From positions 18,497,516 through 18,534,649 of the forward strand of contig NC_049990.1 in assembly GCF_000003815.2 (NCBI RefSeq): a stretch of 37,134 bases of DNA, given 5' to 3'. Source of the DNA: Branchiostoma floridae (taxonomy: Eukaryota; Chordata; Leptocardii; Amphioxiformes; Branchiostomatidae). Below, one piece after another: positions 22,801 through 29,349 of this stretch (within the stretch, counting starts at the first letter, position 1; each line of letters begins with the position of its first letter). The position numbers and the translations under genes are program-made. The notes beneath the pieces were generated by a model. It saw only the letters and a program-made list of their open reading frames with translations. It had not been told where the DNA came from and searched no databases.

Positions 22801-25800
22801 TTCAGAGGTTGTTCACCTTCCCTATTTCCCCCTGGGTGTTGATTTACTAGCAAAGTTGTGTTATGACTGAGGTCGGAAGGATTTACAGAGAGTGGTTCGG
22901 CAGAAAAGTCAACAAGAGATCAAGGACAGGACAGAGTTACACCTGCTTCGTCTATCGTTTTAGCAAACAGTAACACTGTAGTATAGGTTCACAACTATAA
23001 CAACAGGAGGGACACCACAGTTGGCGAAATAAAAACAAGGCTTTAAACAACTGGAAACCCTTTTTTGTCGGGGTTATGTAAAATATGGCAGTTTAGGGGT
23101 GGCTATGTCAGGAGAGAATCTCTACCTCTTGAATTAGTTGTAGAAAATTACCTTTCTCTATCTTGCGTTTTTTTCACCCCTATGATATAGTGGTATCATG
23201 CATCGTCAGCTGGCTGTTCTGAGTCTACAGGGCCAATCCAAGGGCTCTCATTAGAGGGGTTTATTTGCCGTATAGAATCTCTTAGTATGCGTTTGATGAC
23301 AGTTGAGTGTATTTAGCACTTGAGTGTAAGTTTTTATGGTTGGAGGTTTGATTCTTGAGATAATGATATCACTTTCCCATAGGATTACATGTAATACTGG
23401 TATATATTTAACAGTACTAGTCCCACTAATACCAATAACACCACAGTAGAAAGAAAAGTAAAGAAAGGTGTCTGAAAGACTACGAAACTCTTTTTACGTC
23501 TTTGAATGGAAAGAAATGGATAACTTTAGCCGACAAAGGTGGCACAGGAAGGTGGAGTTTGCTTTCGTGAAGTCTGACAAGTGACCTGTGTTTGAATCTA
23601 CAGATTACGGCACCCCCCCAAATGGTGCGCTAATACTTCCTTCTCCCTCACGGACATGTTCAGCTTAAGAAACTGTGTATTAAGGATATTTGCAAAGACT
23701 AAGTCCTCTCATGTAAGAACTTGAGACAATTGTCTACGATTGGCCAAGAACGACATGCCGGCATTCTTCTAACATTCCAACTTTAAAGACCACAGAGAGA
23801 AAACCATACTTTTGAATGTTGTGCAATTCCTTTTCCAACAATTTTGGCAACCTTTTATGCTTTCCGATAATTTTGACAACCTTTTAGAGTTGAGCGTTTT
23901 TAGTGTGTGTGTTTTTATATTGTAGAGGCACATAGGCCAGCAAGTTTCCTTGATTTTTCAGTAGCAGGGTATATTTATAAGCATGAGTTGCTGTCCATTC
24001 CCTTTAAGGTACTCCAGGCTCCTCATCGAACACGGGAAACCCCTTTTTCGTCCCTTCGGAAAGATAGTGCAGACGAAACGATGTCCTGACCAAGGGACTT
24101 GAACCGGGGTCTACCAGTTACTAACTAATTGGAACCAATTGAGCTACAGGGACATCCCTTGAGTGTTATTTAGGATCTAAAAATTACAAATACAATACCA
24201 GTTTGTAGGTCAGTTTAACGCGGTCTTTCTGTCATGTTCCTTGCCTAGGGTCCGTTGTATCATCCACACCTACTTGGCCTACTTTCCTACAAACTAAGTA
24301 CCACTTAAATCAACAGCTTGTCATAACTTTCACACCCTGAATGCCGTCCACTGCCACTGGCACGCCGCGAAGGTACAACAACTGTTGTCCAGTCAATGGC
24401 CTTACCTCTCACGCCATTTTGGGCTTAGATGGCCCAACAATTGACCAATGAAAACAGTCCTGGCCAAAAATACAATCTCAACACAACTCTCCTCAACAGG
24501 TGAAGGCGACGTGGGTTCGAGCATGGCCGCTATCATGCTAAAACAGATTATCATTTTGGCCGTATCGCCTCAGAAGTTATGGACAAACTTTCAGTAATTT
24601 TGTTCTTCTTCTCTTTCTTAGAATATGAATTTTCCTGCGTTTTTAAACGTCTAACGTTACTCAAGTGTACTCCTTCAACGAAAAATACAGTCTTTCAAAA
24701 TTTCAATTTCTTTCCTATTATGATGACAGCTTACAATCCGTCTGAAAAACAGCTTTACGCTATCGATGTTAAAATGAATACAACTTTACATCGATGGTTG
24801 TGGTGCACACATTAACTTCGTTTGTGTTTCTTATTGACATTTATTGCCTTGGATAAAGTTTGCAGGAAAGAAATTACTTTTTTTTTTACTTTGATCCACC
24901 GTTGTGCAGTCTGGTTATCGAATTGACAAAAACGACTTCTTCGGCCTCAAACTTCACCCAAGACCAAAAAATGCACAAGTGTGAACCATTCCTAAGATGG
25001 CGAAGTCATTACGAAGACGTTCTCTCTCTCTCTGTAAGATGAGACAACAGTCTTATCTTTGTTGAGTACTTAATCCTACTATTCAGTGTCGCTAGGCAGA
25101 ACCTTCGCGAGGGACACTCTAGCAGGGATTAGAAAGAATAACGTTACAGCGCCGCACGTCTCGTGTTGTCTGCTGTGTTGACACACGTTTAGATAACAAG
25201 TGTCAACATGCCATGGGAACGTGCCGNNNNNNNNNNNNNNNNNNNNNNNNNNNNNNNNNNNNNNNNNNNNNNNNNNNNNNNNNNNNNNNNNNNNNNNNNN
25301 NNNNNNNNNNNNNNNNNNNNNNNNNNNNNNNNNNNNNNNNNNNNNNNNNNNNNNNNNNNNNNNNNNNNNNNNNNNNNNNNNNNNNNNNNNNNNNNNNNNN
25401 NNNNNNNNNNNNNNNNNNNNNNNNNNNNCCTACCTTGCTAAACCCCCGGTTTACTAAGGGGCCGCATTTAAGAAAGTACGTGCGTATATAAGGGTAAAAT
25501 CCCGTGTGCGTTTTACATGAAACCATGTCTCTAACATATACTGTGCAACAAGCGGTATTTCAATGCAACGTTGACCAAACCAAGCCCCAAACAACCAGGG
25601 TTCGTGCAGGAGCAGTACGTTCCGGTGACGAAGGCTATCGTACAATGACCGGACAATTGCAAGTACATTATCTTAAAACCTTTATCCCTATTAGGATACG
25701 CAGAATGCTTAAAACAAAAGTGACTGCGCATGCTCACCTGATGTTTTCCCAGGCTTCCTCCCCGAACTTCTCCACAACCAGGGACTTCAGACACAGGTTG

Positions 25801-25811
25801 ATAAATCCATA
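5797..25811 (-). CDS. GUCY1B2-like: soluble guanylate cyclase, beta2-type subunit (14 coding exons; start-codon exon not settled)
   Basis: This is a nitric-oxide receptor that converts GTP to cGMP. Numbering assumes Met1 just before YGFINLC. An H-NOX domain spans about 1-190 with heme ligand His103 (NLDSLH) and heme-propionate motif Y131-x-S133-x-R135. A linker and an HNOBA/PAS-like domain span about 280-400, followed by a coiled signalling helix (about 405-455). The class III cyclase domain (about 460-655) has metal Asp481 and Asp525, guanine-specifying Glu521 and Cys591, transition-state Asn598 and Arg602, and Lys636. A basic tail ends in CVLL at 789-792, a CaaX box typical of geranylgeranylation. 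Beta2 subunits end in such a box; beta1 subunits do not. At 792 residues it is longer than the ~620-residue beta1 family, mainly through the linker and tail. Every exon phase agrees. The domain calls come from motif recognition and the cellular role from family knowledge. Confidence 0.93.
6402..6503 (-). CDS. GUCY1B2-like: cyclase exon 14: acidic tail segment
   Basis: Thirty-three complete codons, [19 protein letters not shown] then a polar stretch to KTCN, between acceptor GTCTCTTGCAG and donor GTACAG. Both phases fit the neighbouring exons exactly, which is the main support, because the tail itself is poorly conserved. Confidence 0.78.
6815..7120 (+). repeat. hairpin-headed interspersed repeat, copy 1
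   Basis: Starts with a small hairpin TACTTCCATGAAAAATGGAGGTA. Further in it carries TGACCTT/GCGACCTTGGTACTGCAGCAGAAC, CTTGATTTTT and GGTTTGGGCCGCCTAG, all matched in order at 21515-21800 and partly at 10672-10985 and 16258-16475. It lies in the intron between exons 14 and 13. Non-coding. Confidence 0.55.
7196..7440 (-). CDS. GUCY1B2-like: cyclase exon 13: end of catalytic domain and basic tail
   Basis: Starts [21 protein letters not shown] (Lys636 in VKGKG), continues [21 protein letters not shown], then an R/S/P-rich tail ([19 protein letters not shown]) to donor GTGAAA at 7195. An earlier in-phase donor GTGAGG at 7345 would remove exactly 50 codons. I prefer the long form because [10 protein letters not shown] resembles the segment after the cyclase domain in mammalian beta2 as I remember it, and because GC-rich coding composition continues to 7200. 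Confidence 0.88.
7441..8012 (-). other. cyclase intron between exons 12 and 13
   Basis: AT-rich intron. It holds a 14-base G run (7878-7891), a TGACGTCA octamer at 7767, and a short imperfect hairpin at 7690-7730 (AATGAGGTTAT and ATAACCTCCTT). Nothing else is recognised. Confidence 0.5.
8013..8161 (-). CDS. GUCY1B2-like: cyclase exon 12: catalytic domain, guanine and transition-state residues
   Basis: Starts [16 protein letters not shown] and contains [17 protein letters not shown]. Cys591 selects guanine over adenine, and Asn598 and Arg602 stabilise the transition state. It ends HISPA plus two bases at donor GTACAA (8012), which overlaps the would-be codons Tyr-Lys. The splice therefore yields SPA-T-ALRG, two residues shorter than relatives I recall. 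Confidence 0.95.
8695..8795 (+). repeat. imperfect CAT/ATC trinucleotide tract
   Basis: Runs of CATCATCAT broken by other bases, about 240 bp upstream of the first tRNA-Leu. A similar tract at 13920-13985 precedes the second tRNA-Leu by about 100 bp. Confidence 0.7.
9035..9154 (+). tRNA. tRNA-Leu-CAA: tRNA-Leu(CAA) with 36-bp intron
   Basis: Exon 1 is 9035-9072 with anticodon CAA at 9069-9071. The intron is 9073-9108, just after the base 3' of the anticodon, where nuclear tRNA introns sit. Exon 2 is 9109-9154. The acceptor stem GTCAGGA pairs with TTCTGAC, the anticodon stem CCAGA pairs with TCTGG, and a long variable arm marks it as Leu type. Internal promoter B box GGTTCGAATCC at 9133-9143. 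A T6 Pol III terminator follows at 9158-9163. It lies antisense inside the cyclase intron between exons 11 and 12. The intact stems argue for a functional gene. Confidence 0.96.
9158..9163 (+). terminator. Pol III T6 terminator of tRNA-Leu copy 1
   Basis: Six T residues begin four bases after the tRNA discriminator base, the normal position and form of an RNA polymerase III terminator. Confidence 0.85.
9220..9267 (+). pseudogene. decayed 3' half of a tRNA-Leu(CAA)
   Basis: TTCTGTTTTCCAGTTTTGG through GGGTTTTAATCCATCTTCTG to ACA follows exon 2 of the tRNA at 9109-9154 base for base, with many T substitutions that break the variable arm and B box. The following 3' flank (GACGACACTTTTCATTC) matches the flank after the intact tRNA (AGGACACTTCTCAATAA). 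This indicates a tandem duplication that then decayed. Confidence 0.75.
9333..9640 (+). mobile_element. tRNA-derived SINE (family B)
   Basis: The head GCAGTGGCGTCGTGTTAGCG with GGGTTGAATACCCTG further on resembles tRNA A and B boxes. A non-tRNA body follows, including CACCCAGGTGTACAAATGGG, with a T/C-rich end (ACCTTTGCCTTTT). That layout is typical of a SINE. Only one copy is in this window, so the family identity is inference. Confidence 0.5.
9951..10097 (-). CDS. GUCY1B2-like: cyclase exon 11: catalytic domain, second metal aspartate
   Basis: Forty-nine codons, phase 0 at both ends. [17 protein letters not shown] holds Glu521 (guanine contact) and Asp525 (second metal aspartate). It continues to SPVTGKPIQ at donor GTACTA. 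Acceptor CATTTGCAG. Confidence 0.96.
10457..10605 (-). CDS. GUCY1B2-like: cyclase exon 10: catalytic domain, first metal aspartate
   Basis: Encodes [19 protein letters not shown] through HDVYK. Asp481 in FSDIVTFT is the first metal-binding aspartate of class III cyclases, which beta1 subunits have lost (Gly there, as I recall). It starts with two bases completing Gly470 and ends in phase 0 at donor GTATGA. Confidence 0.96.
10606..13306 (-). other. long cyclase intron between exons 9 and 10
   Basis: This 2.7-kb intron holds the hairpin-headed repeat at 10672-10985 and a 10-base C run ending at 11892. Near 12130-12200 there is a cluster of GAATTCTG-like words. Otherwise it is AT-rich DNA in which I see no exon, RNA gene or mobile element. 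Confidence 0.5.
10672..10985 (+). repeat. hairpin-headed interspersed repeat, copy 2
   Basis: Begins TTACCTCCATGAAATG with its complement ATGGAGGTTATA a few bases on. It then reads GTCTCTGTCTGTGTAGATGA, followed by CTCAAGAACGGCTGGATGG, a pattern shared with the copy at 16258. It lies in the intron between exons 10 and 9. Confidence 0.55.
13307..13445 (-). CDS. GUCY1B2-like: cyclase exon 9: signalling helix
   Basis: Encodes a charged coiled coil ([20 protein letters not shown]) and then [17 protein letters not shown], the conserved junction into the cyclase domain. It ends in phase 1 at donor GTAGGA. The coiled coil is the dimer-forming S-helix that passes the heme signal to the catalytic domain. 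Confidence 0.95.
13920..13985 (+). repeat. imperfect CAT/ATC trinucleotide tract 2
   Basis: ATCACTGTCATCACTATCAT and further CATCATCAT words, about 100 bp upstream of the second tRNA-Leu. Compare the tract at 8695-8795. Confidence 0.65.
14083..14202 (+). tRNA. tRNA-Leu-CAA: tRNA-Leu(CAA) with 36-bp intron, second copy
   Basis: Identical to the copy at 9035-9154 in both exons. The intron (14121-14156) differs by a single base, A for G at 14143. Anticodon CAA at 14117-14119, B box at 14181-14191. The first T run long enough to terminate Pol III is T5 at 14230-14234, 27 bases downstream, weaker and later than in copy 1. About 15-30 bp upstream are also shared (GTAGCTGTCAG against ACAGCTGTCA, then CATGTCAGG). 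It lies antisense in the intron between exons 9 and 8. Confidence 0.96.
14789..14970 (-). CDS. GUCY1B2-like: cyclase exon 8: end of HNOBA and start of signalling helix
   Basis: Starts [17 protein letters not shown] after acceptor CCTTCAG and continues through [19 protein letters not shown] to ELAKQ at donor GTGACG. The GQMI..P...I.F(Y).CSP and LHD.TRDL motifs are diagnostic of sGC subunits. The first 49 bp of this exon (14922-14970) are also the last unit of the intronic minisatellite, so several decoy copies of the acceptor and exon start lie upstream. Confidence 0.95.
14922..15913 (-). repeat. hierarchical minisatellite spanning a whole intron and 49 bp of exon 8
   Basis: Nine copies of a ~55-bp module (GAACACATGTAGATCATACA, then CTGTATGCTGGGCATCCAGA, then TCATCTGGCCTGAAG) are separated by 20-bp units of the form GAACACATGAGAGACCAGGT. 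Module anchors fall at about 14948, 15043, 15198, 15333, 15468, 15543, 15638, 15751 and 15823. The first module is real coding sequence, 14922-14970, the start of exon 8 plus its acceptor. The last unit runs to within a few bases of the exon 7 donor. Open frames through the array are repeat artefacts. Confidence 0.95.
15914..16130 (-). CDS. GUCY1B2-like: cyclase exon 7: HNOBA/PAS-like domain
   Basis: Starts [18 protein letters not shown] and ends RPTLQLRG. The middle, [20 protein letters not shown], is the classic PAS-like segment of soluble cyclases. It ends in phase 1 at donor GTAGGG (15913). The intron after this donor is entirely tandem repeat (see 14922-15913). Confidence 0.94.
16258..16475 (+). 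repeat. hairpin-headed interspersed repeat, copy 3
   Basis: Contains CTGTCTGTGTGTCTGTGAAG, CATAACTCAAGAACCTGTCA, ATGGATCCTGATATTTGGTA and GTTTTGATATCATCTCG. The minus strand at 33590-33735 carries the same words in the same order. It lies in the intron between exons 7 and 6. Confidence 0.6.
16830..17060 (-). CDS. GUCY1B2-like: cyclase exon 6: linker and start of HNOBA domain
   Basis: A 77-codon phase-0 exon. It starts [12 protein letters not shown], passes a proline/glycine-rich linker, and ends [20 protein letters not shown]. The [12 protein letters not shown] motif is the conserved entry to the heme-NO-binding-associated PAS-like domain. Acceptor CCACCTCTAG, donor GTGAGT. Confidence 0.93.
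17095..17710. repeat. degenerate minisatellite, ~25-bp unit
   Basis: About two dozen diverged copies of a unit like AGCTACTCTGAATAGTTAGC followed by TAGTC fill most of the intron between exons 6 and 5. The unit contains the near-palindrome TAGCTAGTCAGCTA. No coding potential. Confidence 0.85.
17831..18039 (-). CDS. GUCY1B2-like: cyclase exon 5: H-NOX end and linker
   Basis: Starts [19 protein letters not shown] and continues to [11 protein letters not shown], which is the conserved close of the H-NOX domain. It then runs into a basic, G/S-rich linker ([10 protein letters not shown]) ending QQIRKE before donor GTGCGT. The linker is longer than I recall for beta1. Confidence 0.92.
18072..18712 (-). 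mobile_element. tRNA-derived SINE (family A), copy 1, interrupted
   Basis: On the minus strand the 5' end reads GGCATGGTGTAATAGGGT and CCTGGCTTCGAATCCCC, recognisable tRNA-like A and B boxes. The body shared with the other copies follows (a TTTCCCAA word, GTGAGTGGATCAAATA, GTTCAGTCAAA, CGTGGTGTGTTACACC) and then a CAAA-type tail (CAATACAAACAAATAC). A 254-bp element is inserted at 18187-18440. Confidence 0.7.
18187..18440. mobile_element. DNA-transposon-like element nested in the SINE
   Basis: ATTTATT occurs immediately on both sides (18180-18186 and 18441-18447), fitting a 7-8-bp target duplication as in hAT-type elements. Near the ends ATGTCCAGAAATGGG (18192-18206) is the perfect complement of CCCATTTCTGGACAT (18420-18434). 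A second inner pair (GCGAAGTTAG and CTAACTTCG) makes a long imperfect palindrome. No coding sequence. Confidence 0.65.
19605..19700 (+). repeat. (TCCA)24 microsatellite
   Basis: A 96-base, apparently perfect tetranucleotide run in the intron between exons 5 and 4. The predicted open frames through it are repeat artefacts. Confidence 0.97.
19735..19856 (+). repeat. (CA)n microsatellite with interruptions
   Basis: CA repeats with TACA and CGCA variants, ending in a CATA-type tract. It starts about 35 bp from the (TCCA)n tract and about 90 bp downstream of the exon 4 donor on the gene strand, where it would be (UG)n in the pre-mRNA. Confidence 0.95.
19947..20204 (-). CDS. GUCY1B2-like: cyclase exon 4: H-NOX core with heme ligand
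   Basis: Covers residues 58-144. It contains the [19 protein letters not shown] helix, the proximal heme histidine in NLDSLHSYL (His103), the APSFR turn and the YYSDR motif that holds the heme propionates. It ends MVIG before donor GTAAGT. Presence of all heme-binding signatures argues that this subunit is a working NO sensor. Confidence 0.96.
20205..21995 (-). other. cyclase intron between exons 3 and 4
   Basis: AT-rich intron. It holds a TC run (21492-21511) and the hairpin-headed repeat copy at 21515-21800. Around 20560 the words CCTCCTCTGGCGGCTGC look like part of another dispersed repeat, but no second copy is in the window. No exon is seen. Confidence 0.45.
21515..21800 (+). repeat. 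hairpin-headed interspersed repeat, copy 4
   Basis: Shares with 6815-7120 the order: GTTTGTTTTT words, GTGACCTTATTACTGCAACA, CTTGATTTTTCATTGGCAGA, GCTTTTGATATAAGGAAG, and GTTTGGGTCCCCTAG at the end. The hairpin head is replaced by a TC microsatellite. Confidence 0.55.
21996..22090 (-). CDS. GUCY1B2-like: cyclase exon 3: H-NOX domain
   Basis: Encodes [17 protein letters not shown] and on to VACRCL, between acceptor CTTTCCCAG and donor GTAAGT. One leading base completes Arg26 and one trailing base begins Ala58. The YDD motif and the following helix match the H-NOX fold. The intron on its 5' side is 3.6 kb. Confidence 0.93.
22224..22421. mobile_element. MITE with CTGTAAATG ends and TA target site
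   Basis: The left end TACTGTAAATGCAG and right end CATTTACAGTA are inverted repeats with TA at each edge, the pattern of Tc1/mariner-type MITEs. The interior is rich in CGCGGTTTTCGCGGTG and CCGCGAACTTAAAAC words that are themselves inverted. The next repeat (a SINE) starts within a few bases. Confidence 0.75.
22424..22740 (-). mobile_element. tRNA-derived SINE (family A), copy 2
   Basis: Matches copy 1 through GATAAGTGTGATGGGTTCTT, CAAGGGATGTACCTC, GTCTTTCCCAATGGCA and the B-box-like GGATTCCAACCCAGG on the + strand. The tail side abuts the MITE ending at 22421. Confidence 0.65.
24030..24157 (-). mobile_element. tRNA-like SINE head
   Basis: On the minus strand GTCCCTGTAGCTCAATTGGT and CCCCGGTTCAAGTCCC are good tRNA A- and B-box matches. 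A non-tRNA body containing CCGAAGGGACGAAAAAGG follows. The arms do not fold into a clean tRNA, so a SINE is more likely than a gene. Confidence 0.5.
25227..25428. other. assembly gap (202 N)
   Basis: Unknown sequence. All open frames crossing it are artefacts. Confidence 1.
25738..25811 (-). CDS. GUCY1B2-like: cyclase exon 2: N-terminus of the H-NOX domain
   Basis: Reads [19 protein letters not shown] and on to AWENI after the acceptor TTTTCCCCTGCAG, then donor GTGAGC. Family members begin MYGFIN, so only the initiator Met (perhaps one more residue) is missing and must sit on an upstream exon ending in phase 0. The same frame stays open upstream to a Met at 25967, but that sequence has no family resemblance and lies behind a strong acceptor. 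Confidence 0.9.
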
Positions 25812-25879
25812 CTGCAGGGGAAAAGTACAAAACGATATATCAAAACCGGAGGTTCCGCTGCAGTACCTCAGAAGGTAGC

Positions 25880-26060
25880 TAAATCTAGTAATATTGAGGT
25901 TTCTGTATCTGTATCCATTTAACCGGTATAACCGCCTTTCGGCGTAACAGACCAGCTTCGCAGGCACGCGGCGCGGCAGCAGCTGGTTATATTACACCGA
26001 ACAACCCGTCACACACTTATCAAGACCTATGCACATCTATCACCAAGACCTATCCACATA
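25880..26060 (+). repeat. interspersed repeat (CAGCAGCTGGTTATATTACA family), copy 1
   Basis: Contains CCAGCTTCGCAGGCACGCGG and GCAGCAGCTGGTTATATTAC, then CGAACAACCCGTCACAC. The same words in order occur at 31565-31712 and 32603-32712. It lies just upstream of cyclase exon 2 on the gene strand. Confidence 0.65.
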
Positions 26061-26721
26061 TTGTCAGTTCAGTTCAATGCATATAGTTCGAAACTCTTTT
26101 ATACCTAACGTTATGTCTATGAGCTTACATGGCAATCAATACCTCGCATCCTTTTTTTCAAAATAGCATAAACCTTTTCTTATGATGACGATAGCTCATA
26201 TCTCCTTTTTCGCGGACATTGTTGGCTTATTAGCAATTTTTTTATACTCTTCACTGCACTCTATTTGTTGCCCCCTCCCACGACATCTGAAGCGGAATTC
26301 ATTTTGTAACAAAATGATTACTACTTAAAGGTTTAACCAAAATTGTGATTCCTCAGTCCAACTTTAATGACGATGTTGTCTTCTATGAGTGGCAAGAGAA
26401 TGATTATTCTTCTCTATATGTATAAGGATGTCTCAACAAAACAAACTTAGAGAAAAAATCTGTATAAACAGAAATATTAGATGTCGTATTTTAAAGCCAT
26501 TCTTTTCTGAAGAAACAAAAGCTAAGGGCTATTTTCAAACAGCACTAGTAATCAAATCAGCGAGGTGTCTTACGAATTTGTTTACTTTTATAGGTCTTTG
26601 CTTACGTTGCCATGAAGTGGCACTTAAGTCAACAAACGTATATGACGTTCGGTTGCCCCGATAAGTGCACCGTTTTCGAAAAAGGACGTTCAAAAGTCCC
26701 CTTTCCTCCAGTTATGATATA

Positions 26722-27081
26722 CTGGTGTATTGGCTCAGTATACGCAGGTTGTTTTGCCAGAGCTAGATGCCCTGGTTTCGAGTCCACTGATATGCCTTAA
26801 CACGACTTTCCTCACTTTGCACAATTTCAAAATGAGTACAGGTTATCTTTGGTTATGAACGTATATCGGATAGGACATTAAATGGAGGTCCCGTGTTTGA
26901 GGAGAGACACACAGAGCACATGAAATAACCCATGAGTCATGGCACTTTTTGAAAAGAGCATGAGTGGATCAAATAAATATGCGGCTTGTACTTTTCAGTA
27001 CAAACCCGGTGTGTTATACCCTAAAGTGGTCTACCGGTGCGCAATACAAACAAACAAACAAACAAACAAACAAACAAACTC
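26722..27081 (+). mobile_element. tRNA-derived SINE (family A), copy 3, with (CAAA)n tail
   Basis: The tRNA-like head reads TGGCTCAGTATACGCAGG and CCCTGGTTTCGAGTCCAC. The body contains GGACATTAAATGGAGGTCCC, GTGTTTGAGGAGAGACACAC and GAGTGGATCAAATAAATATG. It ends CAATACAAACAAAC and a perfect AAAC run, the SINE tail. This is the most complete uninterrupted copy in the window. Confidence 0.75.
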
Positions 27082-27738
27082 ACACAAATAATTGATTTTG
27101 TGATGCCATTTAAGAGGTCTGTGATAAACGAAGAACTATGTAATAGAGTGGTTACCTACAAGTGTTAGTGATCCACGACTCTGTTGATGTTTATCTGACT
27201 TTCCAAAACATTAACTTTCTTATTGTCTTCTCAAGTGTTGACAAGAGTCAGACCGTTAATAGTAGAGTTGTTAGCATTTCTTACCATTTGTCAAAAAAGT
27301 AGGTTAAACCTTATACAAAAGGAAAACTGAGAAAGTCTCCCAATCTAGGTAAAAATCGCTGTTTATGACAGACCTTACGCTTCACGAAACACTTCGCAGA
27401 TTGCTTCTTGTGCTATTCTCGAAAGGATGTCCTGGATCCATCCTTCATGGTTACGATTTCTAGCCAGAAGTTACTACGCACACAACTATACTTGTACTCT
27501 CTTAAGGTCCTTATTACAATGTCTTACATAAAATCAACACGATGTAAACGCAACACAACTTATGATAAACTCACCACCATGCTTGTGAGTGGAAATATCA
27601 GTCAAACCACCAGAAGAAACATCACAAAACCGCGCGCATAGCGATAAACACCTCTACTTCACTTCACAACGCAAAGGCGAGACGGTCTTTCCGTCCTCCG
27701 CTCTTTTCTTTCTACCGTCCTTTGATTTTTCCCGTTAC

Positions 27739-27741
27739 CAT
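27739..27741 (-). CDS. candidate cyclase start exon B (Met only, then donor)
   Basis: On the minus strand ACATCACCATG is followed by GTAACG. ATG alone in phase 0 would give exactly MYGFIN, the family start. The donor is weaker than in candidate A, but a YY1-type motif (27835-27844) lies about 95 bp upstream and the distance to exon 2 is only 1.9 kb. The two candidates could also be alternative first exons. Confidence 0.3.
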
Positions 27742-27834
27742 GGTGATGTAAGAGGACACTCGTAATCCTGAGAGGGGGAGATTTAAGGCGGTGTGCTGTC
27801 TACGTAAGGTGTGATCCACACCACCTGTTTCAAG

Positions 27835-27844
27835 AAGATGGCGG
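27835..27844 (-). promoter_or_regulatory. YY1-type motif near candidate start B
   Basis: AAGATGGCGG on the + strand (CCGCCATCTT on the gene strand) is the canonical YY1 core, often placed just downstream of animal transcription starts. Beside it on the gene strand is GACGTGAC, a CRE-like word. Its role here is inference. Confidence 0.3.
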
Positions 27845-27946
27845 TGTCACGTCGGACAAAATACAACAGTGCAGCTATTCCACTTGAAAAGATTATGGAC
27901 TAGGATGAACGTAAATCACTATCCGCCCTCTTTGAGGGCAACCGTG

Positions 27947-28142
27947 GGCTTAGGTCTCATTTCCGAAACGGAGCCCGGTCGGGATGTTTGCGGAAACGAA
28001 AAATAAAAATGTTAACCAAGGAAAAATTGATGCTACTGACTAATTTTGTTACGTTATGTGTGTTTTGTTGCCTTTCGTATCATATTTTTCATTTCCGAAA
28101 GCTACCCGGCCGGGCCCCGGGTTGGGAATTGGGACCAAGGCC
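27947..28142. mobile_element. Harbinger-like MITE, copy B
   Basis: Left end GGCTTAGGTCTCATTTCCG, right end CCCGGCCGGGCCCCGGGTTG to GGCC. The interior starts GGGATGTTTGCGGAAACG, as in copy A. It is joined through TAA (28143-28145) to copy C in the opposite orientation. Confidence 0.7.
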
Positions 28143-28145
28143 TAA

Positions 28146-28326
28146 GGCTAACGTCATATTTCCAAACCGGGGCCCGGACGGGTAGCTTTCCGTGTGAATA
28201 AAAGACACCAAAACGTAACGAGAATAGTCGTGGACATTATTAGTGTATATTTTTACGTATGCATTTCTATTTTTCGTTTCCACAAACAGCCCGGTCGGGC
28301 CCCGGTTTGGAAATGTGACGTTTGCC
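28146..28326. mobile_element. Harbinger-like MITE, copy C (inverted relative to B)
   Basis: Left end GGCTAACGTCATATTTCCAA with CCGGGGCCCGGACGGG further in. Right end CCCGGTCGGGCCCCGGTTT to TTTGCC, followed by TTA. Its interior words (GGGTAGCTTTCCG at left, TTTCGTTTCCACAAACAG at right) are the complement of copy B in reverse order. Confidence 0.7.
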
Positions 28327-29184
28327 TTACTCAGTTTGAAACCATAGTCCTTCTATTTGATATTACTAAACATTGTTTCTAAAAAATAACGCATATAGGT
28401 TAACCCTTGAATAAATATAAACTAACGTTACATGCTATCAATCAAAGAATTTGGCAAGATGTCCACCTACGTAGCTTTCACCGCACTACATGCGCATATC
28501 TAATCCAATCAAATCTGGTGTTACACCCTTGTTTGGATACGACGCTCGCTGTTTGGCGGGCGCATGCAAGGTCACGTTTGTTTGCAGTAAGCGTGACTGT
28601 AAAGGGACTAGGGTTTATTAGCCAAGCCTGTGGTTTCCATCCGGCCAAACTGTAGCACAAACAAGGGAATGGAGATGGCAGAATCCTTAACATACAAAGT
28701 ACAAGCAAGGGACTGGTTACATTTTTGTGTAGTCGTGAAAAGAGTGGAACAAACTTCAACAGTATTTGTAGACGTCCAGTCCTGTCGCGGAAAGTCCTAC
28801 GACGAATGTATAAAGCCTCAACTTGTCTCTGAAAGCTGACCATGATTTCAGAAGAAGACCATTAAATGATCCGTGATAATCTTTTAAACGGGACCTGTAA
28901 ATAGATCTGTTTGCTGAGAAATGGTAACAGATTTTAAGTGAATGTAAAAGAACTAACGGTCGTCAACCTCCCAAAAAACACATTGTAAGCGATCCAAACT
29001 TTCTTATACGTAGTTCTGAAATCATCTACATGTATTTATTTTGGGACAGGCGTGGACATTGGGCCACTGCACTCAAGTTAGTAACTTATTTCAACAGTGC
29101 CACATACAAAGTACAGACAGAAGGTAACGTAAAAGGTAATATTTTACCTCCCCGACCGAAGTCAGGTACCCATATTTACACCTG

Positions 29185-29345
29185 TGTGAAGTGAGGAAGG
29201 TCGTGTAAAGTGCCTTTCCCAAGGGCACAACGTCGGGAGCACGGCGAGGATAACTCGCGATATCTAGGTTTGACGCCAGAAGAGAATTTTGGTGATACGG
29301 TAGTAAAAACACCCACCACGGAGCCTGCTTTTAGAGCTAATGATT
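29185..29345 (+). repeat. partial SINE-like fragment beside a gap
   Basis: GTGTGAAGTGAGGAAGGTCG and AAAGTGCCTTTCCCAAGGGC resemble the central words of SINE family A (compare TTTCCCAATG with its AAGTGAGG context at 22622-22675). The rest is lost in the gap at 29350. Confidence 0.4.
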
Positions 29346-29349
29346 TGCC

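Larger units (their letters stand above)
22091..25737 (-). other. longest settled cyclase intron, between exons 2 and 3
   Basis: Apart from the MITE (22224-22421), SINE (22424-22740), a tRNA-like SINE piece (24030-24157) and an assembly gap (25227-25428), I see no exon or RNA gene in this 3.6-kb intron. The 202-bp gap means a small exon cannot be excluded, though the phases need none. Confidence 0.5.

Noticed and set aside
24083-24157. tRNA gene on the minus strand
   Set aside because: A and B boxes are present, but the stems do not pair cleanly and a SINE-type body follows, so I list it as a SINE head.
25734-25967. In-frame upstream Met extension of cyclase exon 2 (MPAKLVCYAER...)
   Set aside because: The extension lies behind a strong acceptor, includes part of a dispersed repeat, and is unlike any H-NOX N-terminus.
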